Positions 48,355-55,855 of a stretch of DNA of 64,000 bases are shown one piece after another. Made by a program: the position numbers and the translations under genes. This DNA comes from Bradyrhizobium sp. CCBAU 53338 (GTDB taxonomy: Bacteria > Pseudomonadota > Alphaproteobacteria > Rhizobiales > Xanthobacteraceae): positions 62,001-126,000 of the forward strand of contig NZ_CP030048.1 in assembly GCF_015291665.1 (NCBI RefSeq). The letters are read 5' to 3'. Position 1 is the stretch's first letter, and the number at the start of each line of letters is the position of its first letter. Under the pieces are notes generated by a model that worked only from the letters and a program-made list of their open reading frames with translations, searched no databases and was not told the origin of the DNA.

Positions 48355-49557
48355 ATGACTGAAGCCGTCTTGGGCGCAATGAGCGGACTGCGCGTCGTCG
48401 ACCTCACGCGCGTGCTCGGCGGTCCCTACTGCACCCAGATCCTCGCCGACCATGGCGCCGACGTGATCAAGGTCGAGCCGCCCGCGGGCGACGAGGTGCG
48501 CGACTGGGGCCCTCCCTTTCACGACGACGACGCCGCCTATTTCATCGGCATCAACCGCAACAAGCGCTCGATCGGCCTCGACCTCGCCTCCGAGGGCGGC
48601 CGCATCGTGCTGCTCAAGATGCTGGAGACGGCGGACGTCCTGATCGAGAATTTCAAGCCGGGCACGCTGGAGAAATGGGGCATCGGCAACGACGTGCTTG
48701 CCCAAAAATTTCCGCGCCTCGTGCATTGCCGGATTTGCGGCTTCGGGGCCGACGGGCCGCGCGGCGGCAATCCCGGCTATGACGCCATCATCCAGGCCAT
48801 GACCGGCATGATCGCCGCGACCGGCTCGGTCGAGAGCGGGCCGATGCGGATCGGCGTGCCGCTGGTGGACATCACCACCGGTCTTTATGCGGCAATCGGC
48901 ATCCTGATGGCGCTCTCCGAGCGGCAGCGCTCGGGCAAGGGCCAGTTCCTTGAGACGACGCTCTACGAGACCGGCCTTGCCATCATGCATCCGCACACCG
49001 CGAATTACTTCATGCATGGCAAGCCGCCGAGCCTGACCGGCAACGAGCATCCGAACCTCGTGCCCTATGCGATCTTCCCGACCAAGACCGACAACATCTT
49101 CATCGGCGTCGGCAACGACGGCACCTTCCGTAAGCTCGCCAAGGAGATCGGCAAACCCGAACTCGGCACCGATCCGCGCTTCGCCCGCAACAAGGACCGC
49201 ATCGCCAATCGCGAAGCGCTGCGCGCCGAGCTTGCCGCGGTGTTCAGCCAGCACGAGGCCGAGCCGCTGTGCAATCGCCTGCTCGCGGCTGGCCTGCCCG
49301 CAGGTCCCGTGCAGAAAATCGATCAGGCATTGACCAATCCGCACACGATCGCCCGCGGCGATGTCATTGAGAAGGACTGGTACAAGGGCGTGGCCTCGCC
49401 GATCCGGCTCGATCGGAGCAAGCCGAGCCTGCGCCGCCTGCCGCCGAAGTTCAGCCAGCACGCCCAGGAGGTGCTCGGCGAGTTCGGCTACTCGAAGGCG
49501 GAAATCGACGCGATGGTCGAGACGGGCGTGGTCTGCGGACCCCAGCGCAAGCGCTAG
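48355..49557 (+). CDS. Class III (CaiB/BaiF) CoA-transferase
   Basis: Moves CoA between carboxylic acids without a free intermediate. 400 residues. The N-terminal fold is LRVVDLTRVLGGPYCTQILADHGA and the catalytic Asp is probably D172 in GVPLVDITTGLYAA. The C terminus has RLPPKFSQHAQEVLGEFGY. The acids are unknown; no dehydrogenase or hydratase partner lies beside it. Confidence 0.9.
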   Translation: MTEAVLGAMSGLRVVDLTRVLGGPYCTQILADHGADVIKVEPPAGDEVRDWGPPFHDDDAAYFIGINRNKRSIGLDLASEGGRIVLLKMLETADVLIENFKPGTLEKWGIGNDVLAQKFPRLVHCRICGFGADGPRGGNPGYDAIIQAMTGMIAATGSVESGPMRIGVPLVDITTGLYAAIGILMALSERQRSGKGQFLETTLYETGLAIMHPHTANYFMHGKPPSLTGNEHPNLVPYAIFPTKTDNIFIGVGNDGTFRKLAKEIGKPELGTDPRFARNKDRIANREALRAELAAVFSQHEAEPLCNRLLAAGLPAGPVQKIDQALTNPHTIARGDVIEKDWYKGVASPIRLDRSKPSLRRLPPKFSQHAQEVLGEFGYSKAEIDAMVETGVVCGPQRKR

Positions 49558-49709
49558 TCTAGGGCCCGGCCTCCTCACCCAACCAAATGCCGCAGTGCGG
49601 CGCGGGCACGCATGTGCAGCGCGAACGGCGAAGGTTGCCCGGCACGCCTTCGCCTATTTGACGACTTCCCTTTTGGCCGCGCTTGCTGCTTTCGTTTCGG
49701 CCGCTTACA

Positions 49710-49727
49710 CAGTCATGTGAACGTCAT
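49710..49727 (+). promoter_or_regulatory. Candidate PHO box before ugpB
   Basis: CAGTCAT-GTGA-ACGTCAT shows the two 7-mers at 11-base spacing of a PhoB site (CTGTCAT-n4-CTGTCAT), with 6 and 5 of 7 matches, 65 bases before the ugpB ATG. ugp operons are PhoB-regulated in E. coli and rhizobia. The remainder of the 49558-49791 gap shows no gene. Confidence 0.5.
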
Positions 49728-49791
49728 ACGGCGCTGCTAGCGCAAGCGCTTCGTTTTTGACGGCCAATGGACGGCCAAGGGAGGTTACTTG

Positions 49792-51108
49792 ATGGCTCTT
49801 CGACATTTTGGAGCGGCGACCGCGTTCGCCGTCACGGTTGGCATGACGGCTTCGCCGGCACTGGCCGCGACTGAGATCCAGTGGTGGCACGCGATGACAG
49901 GCCCGAACAACGACGTCGTGGTCAAGCTTGCCAACGATTTCAACGCGTCTCAGAGCGATTACAAGATCGTTCCGACCTTCAAGGGCAGCTATGCCGACAC
50001 GCTGAACGCGGGCATCGCGGCGTTCCGCGCCGGCAACGCACCGGGCATCATGCAGGTGTTCGAGGTCGGCACCGCGACCATGATGGCCGCCAAGGGCGCC
50101 ATCAAGCCGGTCTCCGACCTCATGAAGGAGCAAGGCGAGAAGTTCGACCCGCAGTCCTATCTGCCGGCCATCACGGGTTACTACTCGACCGCAAAGGGCG
50201 AGATGCTCTCGTTCCCGTTCAACTCGTCGAGCATGGTGATGTGGGCCAATCTCGACGCACTGAAGAAGGCCGGCATCGACGCGCCGCCGAAGACCTGGCC
50301 CGAGGTGTTCGCCGACGCCAAGAAGCTGCATGCGACGAGCCCGACTTGCGGCTTCTCCTCGAGCTGGATCACTTGGGGCCTGATCGAGCAGTTCTCGGCC
50401 TGGCACAACATTCCGATCGGCACCAAGGCCAACGGCCTCGACGGCTTCGACACCGTGCTGGAATTCAACAACCCGCTCGAGACCAAGCTGCTCGAAAACC
50501 TCGTCGAGCTCCAGAAAGACAAGAGCTACGACTATTCGGGCCGCACCAATACCGGCGAAGGCCGCTTCACTTCGGGCGAATGCCCGCTCTACATGACGTC
50601 GTCGGCCTTCTATCCGAACGTCAAGGCGAACGCGAAGTTCAACTATACGGCCGTTCCGATGCCGTATTTCCCGGACGCAAAGGATGCGCCCCAGAACTCC
50701 ATCATCGGCGGCGCCTCGCTCTGGGTGATGGGCGGCAAGTCGAAGGAAGAGTACAAGGGCATCGCCAAGTTCTTCACCTTCCTGTCCGACACCGATCGTC
50801 AGGTCTATCTGCACGAGGTCTCCGGCTATCTGCCGATCACCAAGGCGGCCTACGACAAGACCAAGGCCTCGGGCTTCTACGAGAAGAACCCGATCCTGGA
50901 AGTGCCGTTGAAGGAGCTCACCAACAAGCCGCCGACCGAGAACTCGCGCGGCCTGCGTTTCGGCGGTATGGTGCAGATGCGCGACGTCTGGTCCGAGGAG
51001 ATCGAGGCGGCGCTCGCCGGCAAGAAATCGGCCAAGGAAGCGCTCGACGCCGCGGTCTCGCGCGGCAACCAGATGCTGCGTCAGTTCGAGCGGACCGCGA
51101 CCAAGTAA
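49792..51108 (+). CDS. ugpB: sn-Glycerol-3-phosphate ABC transporter, substrate-binding protein
   Basis: Periplasmic receptor for glycerol-3-phosphate and probably its diesters. 438 residues with a cleavable signal peptide (FAVTVGMTASPALA). Strong UgpB hallmarks are IQWWHAMTGPNN, YKIVPTFKGSYADTLNAGIAA and GNAPGIMQVFEVGTATMM. The ATG at 49792 is preferred to the adjacent TTG. A 13-base hairpin separates it from ugpA. Confidence 0.94.
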   Translation: MALRHFGAATAFAVTVGMTASPALAATEIQWWHAMTGPNNDVVVKLANDFNASQSDYKIVPTFKGSYADTLNAGIAAFRAGNAPGIMQVFEVGTATMMAAKGAIKPVSDLMKEQGEKFDPQSYLPAITGYYSTAKGEMLSFPFNSSSMVMWANLDALKKAGIDAPPKTWPEVFADAKKLHATSPTCGFSSSWITWGLIEQFSAWHNIPIGTKANGLDGFDTVLEFNNPLETKLLENLVELQKDKSYDYSGRTNTGEGRFTSGECPLYMTSSAFYPNVKANAKFNYTAVPMPYFPDAKDAPQNSIIGGASLWVMGGKSKEEYKGIAKFFTFLSDTDRQVYLHEVSGYLPITKAAYDKTKASGFYEKNPILEVPLKELTNKPPTENSRGLRFGGMVQMRDVWSEEIEAALAGKKSAKEALDAAVSRGNQMLRQFERTATK

Positions 51109-51119
51109 GATCGCATCAA

Positions 51120-51148
51120 TCGTGGCTGCGGACGGTCCGCAGCCACGA
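51120..51148 (+). promoter_or_regulatory. Hairpin between ugpB and ugpA
   Basis: A 13-base perfect stem (TCGTGGCTGCGGA and its inverse) with a three-base loop and no T tract. Such intercistronic hairpins commonly protect the upstream binding-protein message, giving more UgpB than permease; this role is inferred. Confidence 0.6.
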
Positions 51149-51174
51149 CTTTCACAGGGTGAGGCGGGGGCTTC

Positions 51175-52056
51175 ATGGAGAACCGGGCGATATTCTCAGG
51201 CAGGCTGCTGGCCTGTCTCCTGGTGTTCCCGCAGCTTGCAATCTCCCTGATCTTCTTCTACTGGCCGGCCGCGCAGGCCCTCTGGCAATCCTTCCTGGTG
51301 CAGGATGCCTTCGGGCTCTCGACCGAGTTCGTCTGGTTCGAGAACTACGTCAACCTGCTGAAGACGCCCGAATACTATCACGCGGTCGGCACCACGTTCC
51401 TGTTCTCGCTGCTGGTCGTGTTCTTCTCGCTTGCGATCGGCCTCCTGCTCGCCGTGATGGCGAACCGCAACATTGCGGGCGTGCAGATCTATCGCACCTT
51501 TCTCATCATTCCCTACGCAGTCGCGCCTGCGGTCGCGAGCGTGCTGTTCATCTTCATGTTCCAGCCCGGGCTCGGCATGATCGCGCGCGCCCTGCAGCGT
51601 AACGGCATCGACTGGAATCCGGTGCTCAACGGCACGCATGCCATGATCCTCATCGTCATCGTCGCCGTCTGGAACCAGATCAGCTACAATTTCCTGTTCT
51701 TTCTCGCCGGCCTGCAGTCGATCCCCAAGAGCGTGATCGAGGCCGCCGCGATCGACGGCGCGCGGCCGATGCGGCGGTTCTGGACCATCGTGTTCCCGCT
51801 GCTGTCGCCGACGACGTTCTTCCTGATCGTCGTCAACATCACCTACGCCTTCTTCAACACGCTCGGCATCATCGATACCGCGACCGAAGGCGGCCCGAAC
51901 GGCTCCACCTCGACGCTCGTCTACAAGGTTTTCCTGGACGGCAAGGCCGGCTCCGACCTCGGCGGCTCGGCCGCGCAATCCGTGATCCTGATGATCATCG
52001 TCATCGCGTTGACCGCGATCCAGTTCCGCTACGTCGAAAAGAAGGTCCATTACTGA
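51175..52056 (+). CDS. ugpA: Glycerol-3-phosphate ABC transporter permease UgpA
   Basis: Inner-membrane permease. 293 residues with six hydrophobic segments. The EAA loop that docks on the ATPase is EAAAIDGARPMRRFWTIVFP near residues 191-210. Two bases separate it from ugpE. Confidence 0.93.
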   Translation: MENRAIFSGRLLACLLVFPQLAISLIFFYWPAAQALWQSFLVQDAFGLSTEFVWFENYVNLLKTPEYYHAVGTTFLFSLLVVFFSLAIGLLLAVMANRNIAGVQIYRTFLIIPYAVAPAVASVLFIFMFQPGLGMIARALQRNGIDWNPVLNGTHAMILIVIVAVWNQISYNFLFFLAGLQSIPKSVIEAAAIDGARPMRRFWTIVFPLLSPTTFFLIVVNITYAFFNTLGIIDTATEGGPNGSTSTLVYKVFLDGKAGSDLGGSAAQSVILMIIVIALTAIQFRYVEKKVHY

Positions 52057-52058
52057 CA

Positions 52059-52907
52059 ATGGTCGAGCATCGACGATTTGGAAATCTGTTGCCGCACCTG
52101 GTGCTGATCGCCGGCGTGATCGTGGTCGCGTTCCCGGTCTATCTCGCGATCATCGCCTCCACCCACGACAACACCGTCATCGCCAACGGCCAGATGCCGC
52201 TCTATCCGGGCAGCCACGGGCTGGAGACCTACTGGAACACCATCATGTCCGGCACCGGCAGGACCACGCGCGAGCCGGTCGGCAGCATGCTGGTGTCGAG
52301 CTTCATCATGGCGGTCGGCATCGCGGTCGGAAAGATCGCGATCTCGATCATCTCGGCCTATGCCATCGTGTTCTTCAACTTCCCGTTCCGGATGGCGACG
52401 TTCTGGACCATCTTCATCACGCTGATGCTGCCGGTCGAGGTTCGCATCTTCCCGACCTACAAGATCACCTCCGACCTGCACATGCTGGATTCCTATTCCG
52501 GCCTGATCCTGCCTCTGATCGCATCGGCGACCGCAACGCTGCTGTTCCGGCAGTTCTTCATGACGGTGCCGAAGGAGCTGGTCGAGGCCTCGAAGATGGA
52601 CGGGGCCGGGCCGATCCGCTTCTTCTTCGATACGCTGCTGCCGCTCTCGGTGACCAACATCGCCGCGCTGTTCGTGATCCTCTTCATCTACGGCTGGAAT
52701 CAATATCTCTGGCCGCTGCTGATCACGACGCGCGACGACATGCAGACCATCGTGATCGGCATCAAGAAGATCATCGATGTGAAGGACGCACTCACCGAAT
52801 GGTCGGTCGCGATGGCCACCGCGGTGCTCGCGATGCTGCCGCCGGTGCTGGTCGTCGTGCTGCTGCAACGCCTGTTCGTCAAGGGCCTGATCGAAACGGA
52901 GAAATAG
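52059..52907 (+). CDS. ugpE: Glycerol-3-phosphate ABC transporter permease UgpE
   Basis: Second permease half. 282 residues with six hydrophobic segments and the EAA loop [34 protein letters not shown] is a MalG/UgpE-type signature. The ATPase gene follows after four bases. Confidence 0.93.
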   Translation: MVEHRRFGNLLPHLVLIAGVIVVAFPVYLAIIASTHDNTVIANGQMPLYPGSHGLETYWNTIMSGTGRTTREPVGSMLVSSFIMAVGIAVGKIAISIISAYAIVFFNFPFRMATFWTIFITLMLPVEVRIFPTYKITSDLHMLDSYSGLILPLIASATATLLFRQFFMTVPKELVEASKMDGAGPIRFFFDTLLPLSVTNIAALFVILFIYGWNQYLWPLLITTRDDMQTIVIGIKKIIDVKDALTEWSVAMATAVLAMLPPVLVVVLLQRLFVKGLIETEK

Positions 52908-52911
52908 GCCC

Positions 52912-53994
52912 ATGGCCAATGTGACACTGCGCGACGTCCGAAAGGCCTATCCCAACGGCTTCGAGGCCATCAAGGGCGTCGACGTCGACGTGGCCGACGG
53001 GCAGTTCTGCGTGCTGGTCGGCCCGTCGGGCTGCGGCAAGTCGACCCTGCTCCGGATGGTCGCGGGGCTCGAGACCATCACCTCCGGCGAGATCGACATC
53101 GGCGGCCGTGTCGTGAACCAGGTCGAGCCGGCCGACCGCGACATCGCGATGGTGTTCCAGAACTACGCGCTCTATCCGCATATGAGCGTGTTCAACAACA
53201 TGGCTTACGGCCTGCGCAATCGCGGCATGAAGGAAGCCGAGATCAAGACCCGCGTCGAGGAGGCCGCGCGCATTCTCGAGCTCGGCACGATGCTCACCCG
53301 CAAGCCGGGACAACTCTCCGGCGGCCAGCGCCAGCGCGTCGCCATGGGCCGCGCCATCGTGCGCCAGCCGAAGGTGTTCCTGTTCGACGAGCCGCTCTCC
53401 AACCTCGACGCCAAGCTGCGCATCGCGATGCGGGTGGAGATCCGCAAATTGCAGCGCCGGCTCAACACGACGTCGATCTACGTCACCCACGACCAGCTCG
53501 AGGCAATGACGCTCGCCGACGTTCTGGTCGTGATGAATGGCGGCCAGGTCGAGCAGGTCGGCAATCCTCTCGCGATCTACGAGAAGCCCGCGACGACCTT
53601 CGTCGCCTCCTTCATCGGCGCACCGCCGATGAACCTGATGTCGACGCGCGCGGATGAGATCAGGTCGCAGCTCGGTGGCGCTGACGACGCCGGCATCCTC
53701 GGCATCCGTCCCGAAGATTTCGTCATCACCGACCAGACGCCAACAGGCGGCGTCGCACTCGCTCTTACCGTGGAAGCAATCGAGCGCGTCGGCGCAGAGA
53801 CTTTCGTCTACGGCTCGCGCGCCCATGACGAGCAGCGCGTTGCTGCCACCCCGGGCGAGCTGCCGCCCGGCGAGGTCATCGTCCGCATCCCCGGAACCGA
53901 GGCGCCTGCCATCGGCCAGAGGATCCGTGTCGCCGCAGTCCGCGCCAAGCTGCATCTGTTCAGCGGTGACGGCCGCAAGCGGATCGAGGCCTGA
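52912..53994 (+). CDS. ugpC: Glycerol-3-phosphate ABC transporter ATPase UgpC
   Basis: 360 residues. Walker [12 protein letters not shown], signature [14 protein letters not shown], Walker [17 protein letters not shown] and switch [13 protein letters not shown] are all present. The C-terminal TOBE-like regulatory domain (GIRPEDF and so on) is typical of MalK/UgpC. Last gene of ugpBAEC. Confidence 0.94.
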   Translation: MANVTLRDVRKAYPNGFEAIKGVDVDVADGQFCVLVGPSGCGKSTLLRMVAGLETITSGEIDIGGRVVNQVEPADRDIAMVFQNYALYPHMSVFNNMAYGLRNRGMKEAEIKTRVEEAARILELGTMLTRKPGQLSGGQRQRVAMGRAIVRQPKVFLFDEPLSNLDAKLRIAMRVEIRKLQRRLNTTSIYVTHDQLEAMTLADVLVVMNGGQVEQVGNPLAIYEKPATTFVASFIGAPPMNLMSTRADEIRSQLGGADDAGILGIRPEDFVITDQTPTGGVALALTVEAIERVGAETFVYGSRAHDEQRVAATPGELPPGEVIVRIPGTEAPAIGQRIRVAAVRAKLHLFSGDGRKRIEA

Positions 53995-54027
53995 CCGGTT
54001 CTGAAAGACCGTGCCGACCCGAAACGA

Positions 54028-54051
54028 GAAAACAACCCCATGCACAGTAGA
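54028..54051 (+). repeat. 24-base dispersed repeat, copy 2
   Basis: Identical to 13324-13347; here 34 bases after the ugpC stop. Confidence 0.65.
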
Positions 54052-54130
54052 CGGGGCACTGTTTTCATTGGGATAAATCGCACGGCAAATTCAGCATCGC
54101 TGCGCGACGCCGGAAGCAGTGAATCCACAG

Positions 54131-54242
54131 CCCCCGCTACGTGCTTGAACCCGCACGGGGATATGCCCATATTGCTGACCAAGGGGTGCCTTGATCGGGC
54201 CCCGAAACACCAAAGTCGCTTTCCGCGAGGACTTTGTAAACT
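54131..54242 (+). promoter_or_regulatory. ROSE-type RNA thermometer of hsp20
   Basis: The last hairpin pairs AAAGUC (54212-54217), then a bulged G (54218), then CU (54219-54220), with AGGACUUU (54228-54235). This puts the Shine-Dalgarno AGGA opposite UCGCU, the conserved U(U/C)GCU element with unpaired G that defines ROSE thermometers of rhizobial heat-shock genes. Upstream stems lie at about 54132-54160 (CCCCG/CGGGG) and 54183-54202. The ATG follows at 54243. Heating would melt the hairpin and free translation. Confidence 0.75.
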
Positions 54243-54668
54243 ATGTCTCGTGTTCCCACGCTTTCCAGTCCGTTCCTTCTGGGCTTCGACGAAATCGAGC
54301 GCGTGCTCGATCGCGTCGTCAAGGGCGCCGACGGCTATCCTCCCTACAATATCGAGAGGTGCGGCCAGGCGGACGGCCAGCCCGAGCGCCTGCGCATCAC
54401 GCTGGCGGTCGCCGGCTTCACCCGCGACCAACTCGATGTAACCATTGAGGAAAACCAGCTCGTCATTCGCGGGCGTCAGCAGGACGACAAGACCCGGCAA
54501 TACATCCATCGCGGCATCGCCGCGCGCCACTTCCAGCGCACTTTCGTGCTGGCGGAGGGGATGCTGGTGCTGGGTGCGGATCTGAAGAACGGGTTGTTGT
54601 CGATCGACCTGGCCCGGCCAGAACCGGAGAGGATCGTTAAGACAATCGCTATCAATGAGCACGAATAA
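54243..54668 (+). CDS. Small heat-shock protein (Hsp20/alpha-crystallin)
   Basis: ATP-independent chaperone that holds unfolding proteins. 141 residues. The N-terminal start SPFLLGFDEIERVLDRV is the class A rhizobial pattern; the alpha-crystallin domain runs about 35-125, with RITLAVAGFTRDQLDV and the ADLKNGLLSIDLARP motif (a variant of A-x-x-n-GVL). The thermometer upstream implies heat induction at translation. A DUF1150 gene follows. Confidence 0.94.
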   Translation: MSRVPTLSSPFLLGFDEIERVLDRVVKGADGYPPYNIERCGQADGQPERLRITLAVAGFTRDQLDVTIEENQLVIRGRQQDDKTRQYIHRGIAARHFQRTFVLAEGMLVLGADLKNGLLSIDLARPEPERIVKTIAINEHE

Positions 54669-54719
54669 TGGAACGAGTAGCGGACTCGACCGCTTAGTTT
54701 CTGTGAAGGAGTCGAGACC

Positions 54720-54992
54720 ATGAGTGAAGGTCACGTTGTATTCGAACACGAAGCCAGGAACGCCTCGCCCGAGACGCTGGCGAACCTCGGCGAAGGCCAC
54801 ATCGCCTATGTGAAGCAGATCCGCTCCGAGGATGTGCCCGGCCTGTTCCCCGAAGCCCCGAAGATCGCGCCCGGCCTCAAGCTGTTCGCGCTCCACGCCG
54901 CCGACGGCACGCCGATCATGCTGACCGACAGCCGCGAAGCCGCAGTCGCCAACGCCTGGAGCAACGAGCTGCAAGCGGTGAGCGTGCACTGA
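54720..54992 (+). CDS. DUF1150 family protein
   Basis: 90 residues, acidic, with the family pattern NLGEGHIAYVKQIRSEDV and FALHAADGTPIMLTDSREAA. Function unknown; in rhizobia it commonly follows hsp20, as here (51-base gap with its own ribosome binding site GAAGGAG). Its transcript ends at a strong terminator. Confidence 0.88.
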   Translation: MSEGHVVFEHEARNASPETLANLGEGHIAYVKQIRSEDVPGLFPEAPKIAPGLKLFALHAADGTPIMLTDSREAAVANAWSNELQAVSVH

Positions 54993-55025
54993 GCGCGACG
55001 CACGTCGCACGAAGAGAGATTCGAG

Positions 55026-55059
55026 CGGGCACGCCTTCATACGAAGGCGTGCCCGTTTT
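55026..55059 (+). terminator. Intrinsic terminator after the DUF1150 gene
   Basis: The 13-base perfect stem CGGGCACGCCTTC with loop ATAC is followed by TTTT. Confidence 0.85.
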
Positions 55060-55195
55060 CATTTGAGAGGTGGTGTTTTCGCGTCGCTATCGCGGGCCAA
55101 CGGGAATTCGGCGATGTCCCTGCCCGCATGCGGGGCGGCCTCGGCCCATGCGCGCACGGACCGTCGTCAATCCGTGATTTGACATTTCATCCATC

Positions 55196-55213
55196 TTTGT
55201 CAAATCTGACAAA
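55196..55213 (+). promoter_or_regulatory. Palindromic operator abutting the tetR start
   Basis: TTTGTCA-AATC-TGACAAA is a perfect 7-base inverted repeat ending at the base before the ATG. A TTGACA at 55179-55184 lies about 17 bases before AAATCT, so the transcript could start at or near the ATG, leaving no leader. Confidence 0.55.
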
Positions 55214-55855
55214 ATGCAGGCCAAGGCCCCTCCCCAGGACCGTATCCTCGACGCCGCCATGCGCGTGTTCCGGCGCCACGGCTTCCGCCGCTCCTCGATC
55301 GAGCAGGCGGCGGAGGAAGCCGGGCTGACGCGGCAAGCGCTCTATCATCACTTCGCCTCCAAGGAGGCGCTGTTTCGCGCCGTGCTCGAGCGGCTCTACG
55401 AGCAGGGGCTCGCTGCCGAAATCGCGGCAGCGAAGGCGGCGGAAGAAGCGGGCCTCGAGCTTGCCGACATCCTGGTCGCCGAGATCGGCGCGCGGATGCA
55501 GTCGCTGCTCGCTTCGCTCAAGGACTCGCCCCATACCGAGGAGCTGTTTTCCGAGCACCTCGCGCAGGCGCGCGACCTCTACCAGAGCTATTCCAATCGT
55601 TTCGCCGACGAGATCGCAACCACGATCGCGCGGGTGTGCCGCAAGCGAAAGCTCACGCTCCAAAGCGGCGTCAGCGTGCGCGAGCTTGCGCGCTGCGTCG
55701 AGATGGCGGTCCACGGCACCAAATCCGCTTTCCCTTCCATGCAGCCGGTCGACGCGTTCCTGAAACAGCTCGAGACCATGCTGCGCATGCTGATCGCCGG
55801 CGCGATGGCGCCCCTCGCGAAGAAGTCCCCACGCAAAACGGGAGTTCGAAAATGA
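55214..55855 (+). CDS. TetR-family repressor of the molybdenum hydroxylase genes
   Basis: 213 residues. The HTH covers about 10-55 (RILDAAMRVFRRHGFRRSSI, EAGLTRQALYHHFASKEALF); the C-terminal ligand domain is not family-specific. Immediately followed, with ATGA overlap, by the hydroxylase gene, so it probably represses its own operon through the operator at its start. Confidence 0.88.
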   Translation: MQAKAPPQDRILDAAMRVFRRHGFRRSSIEQAAEEAGLTRQALYHHFASKEALFRAVLERLYEQGLAAEIAAAKAAEEAGLELADILVAEIGARMQSLLASLKDSPHTEELFSEHLAQARDLYQSYSNRFADEIATTIARVCRKRKLTLQSGVSVRELARCVEMAVHGTKSAFPSMQPVDAFLKQLETMLRMLIAGAMAPLAKKSPRKTGVRK

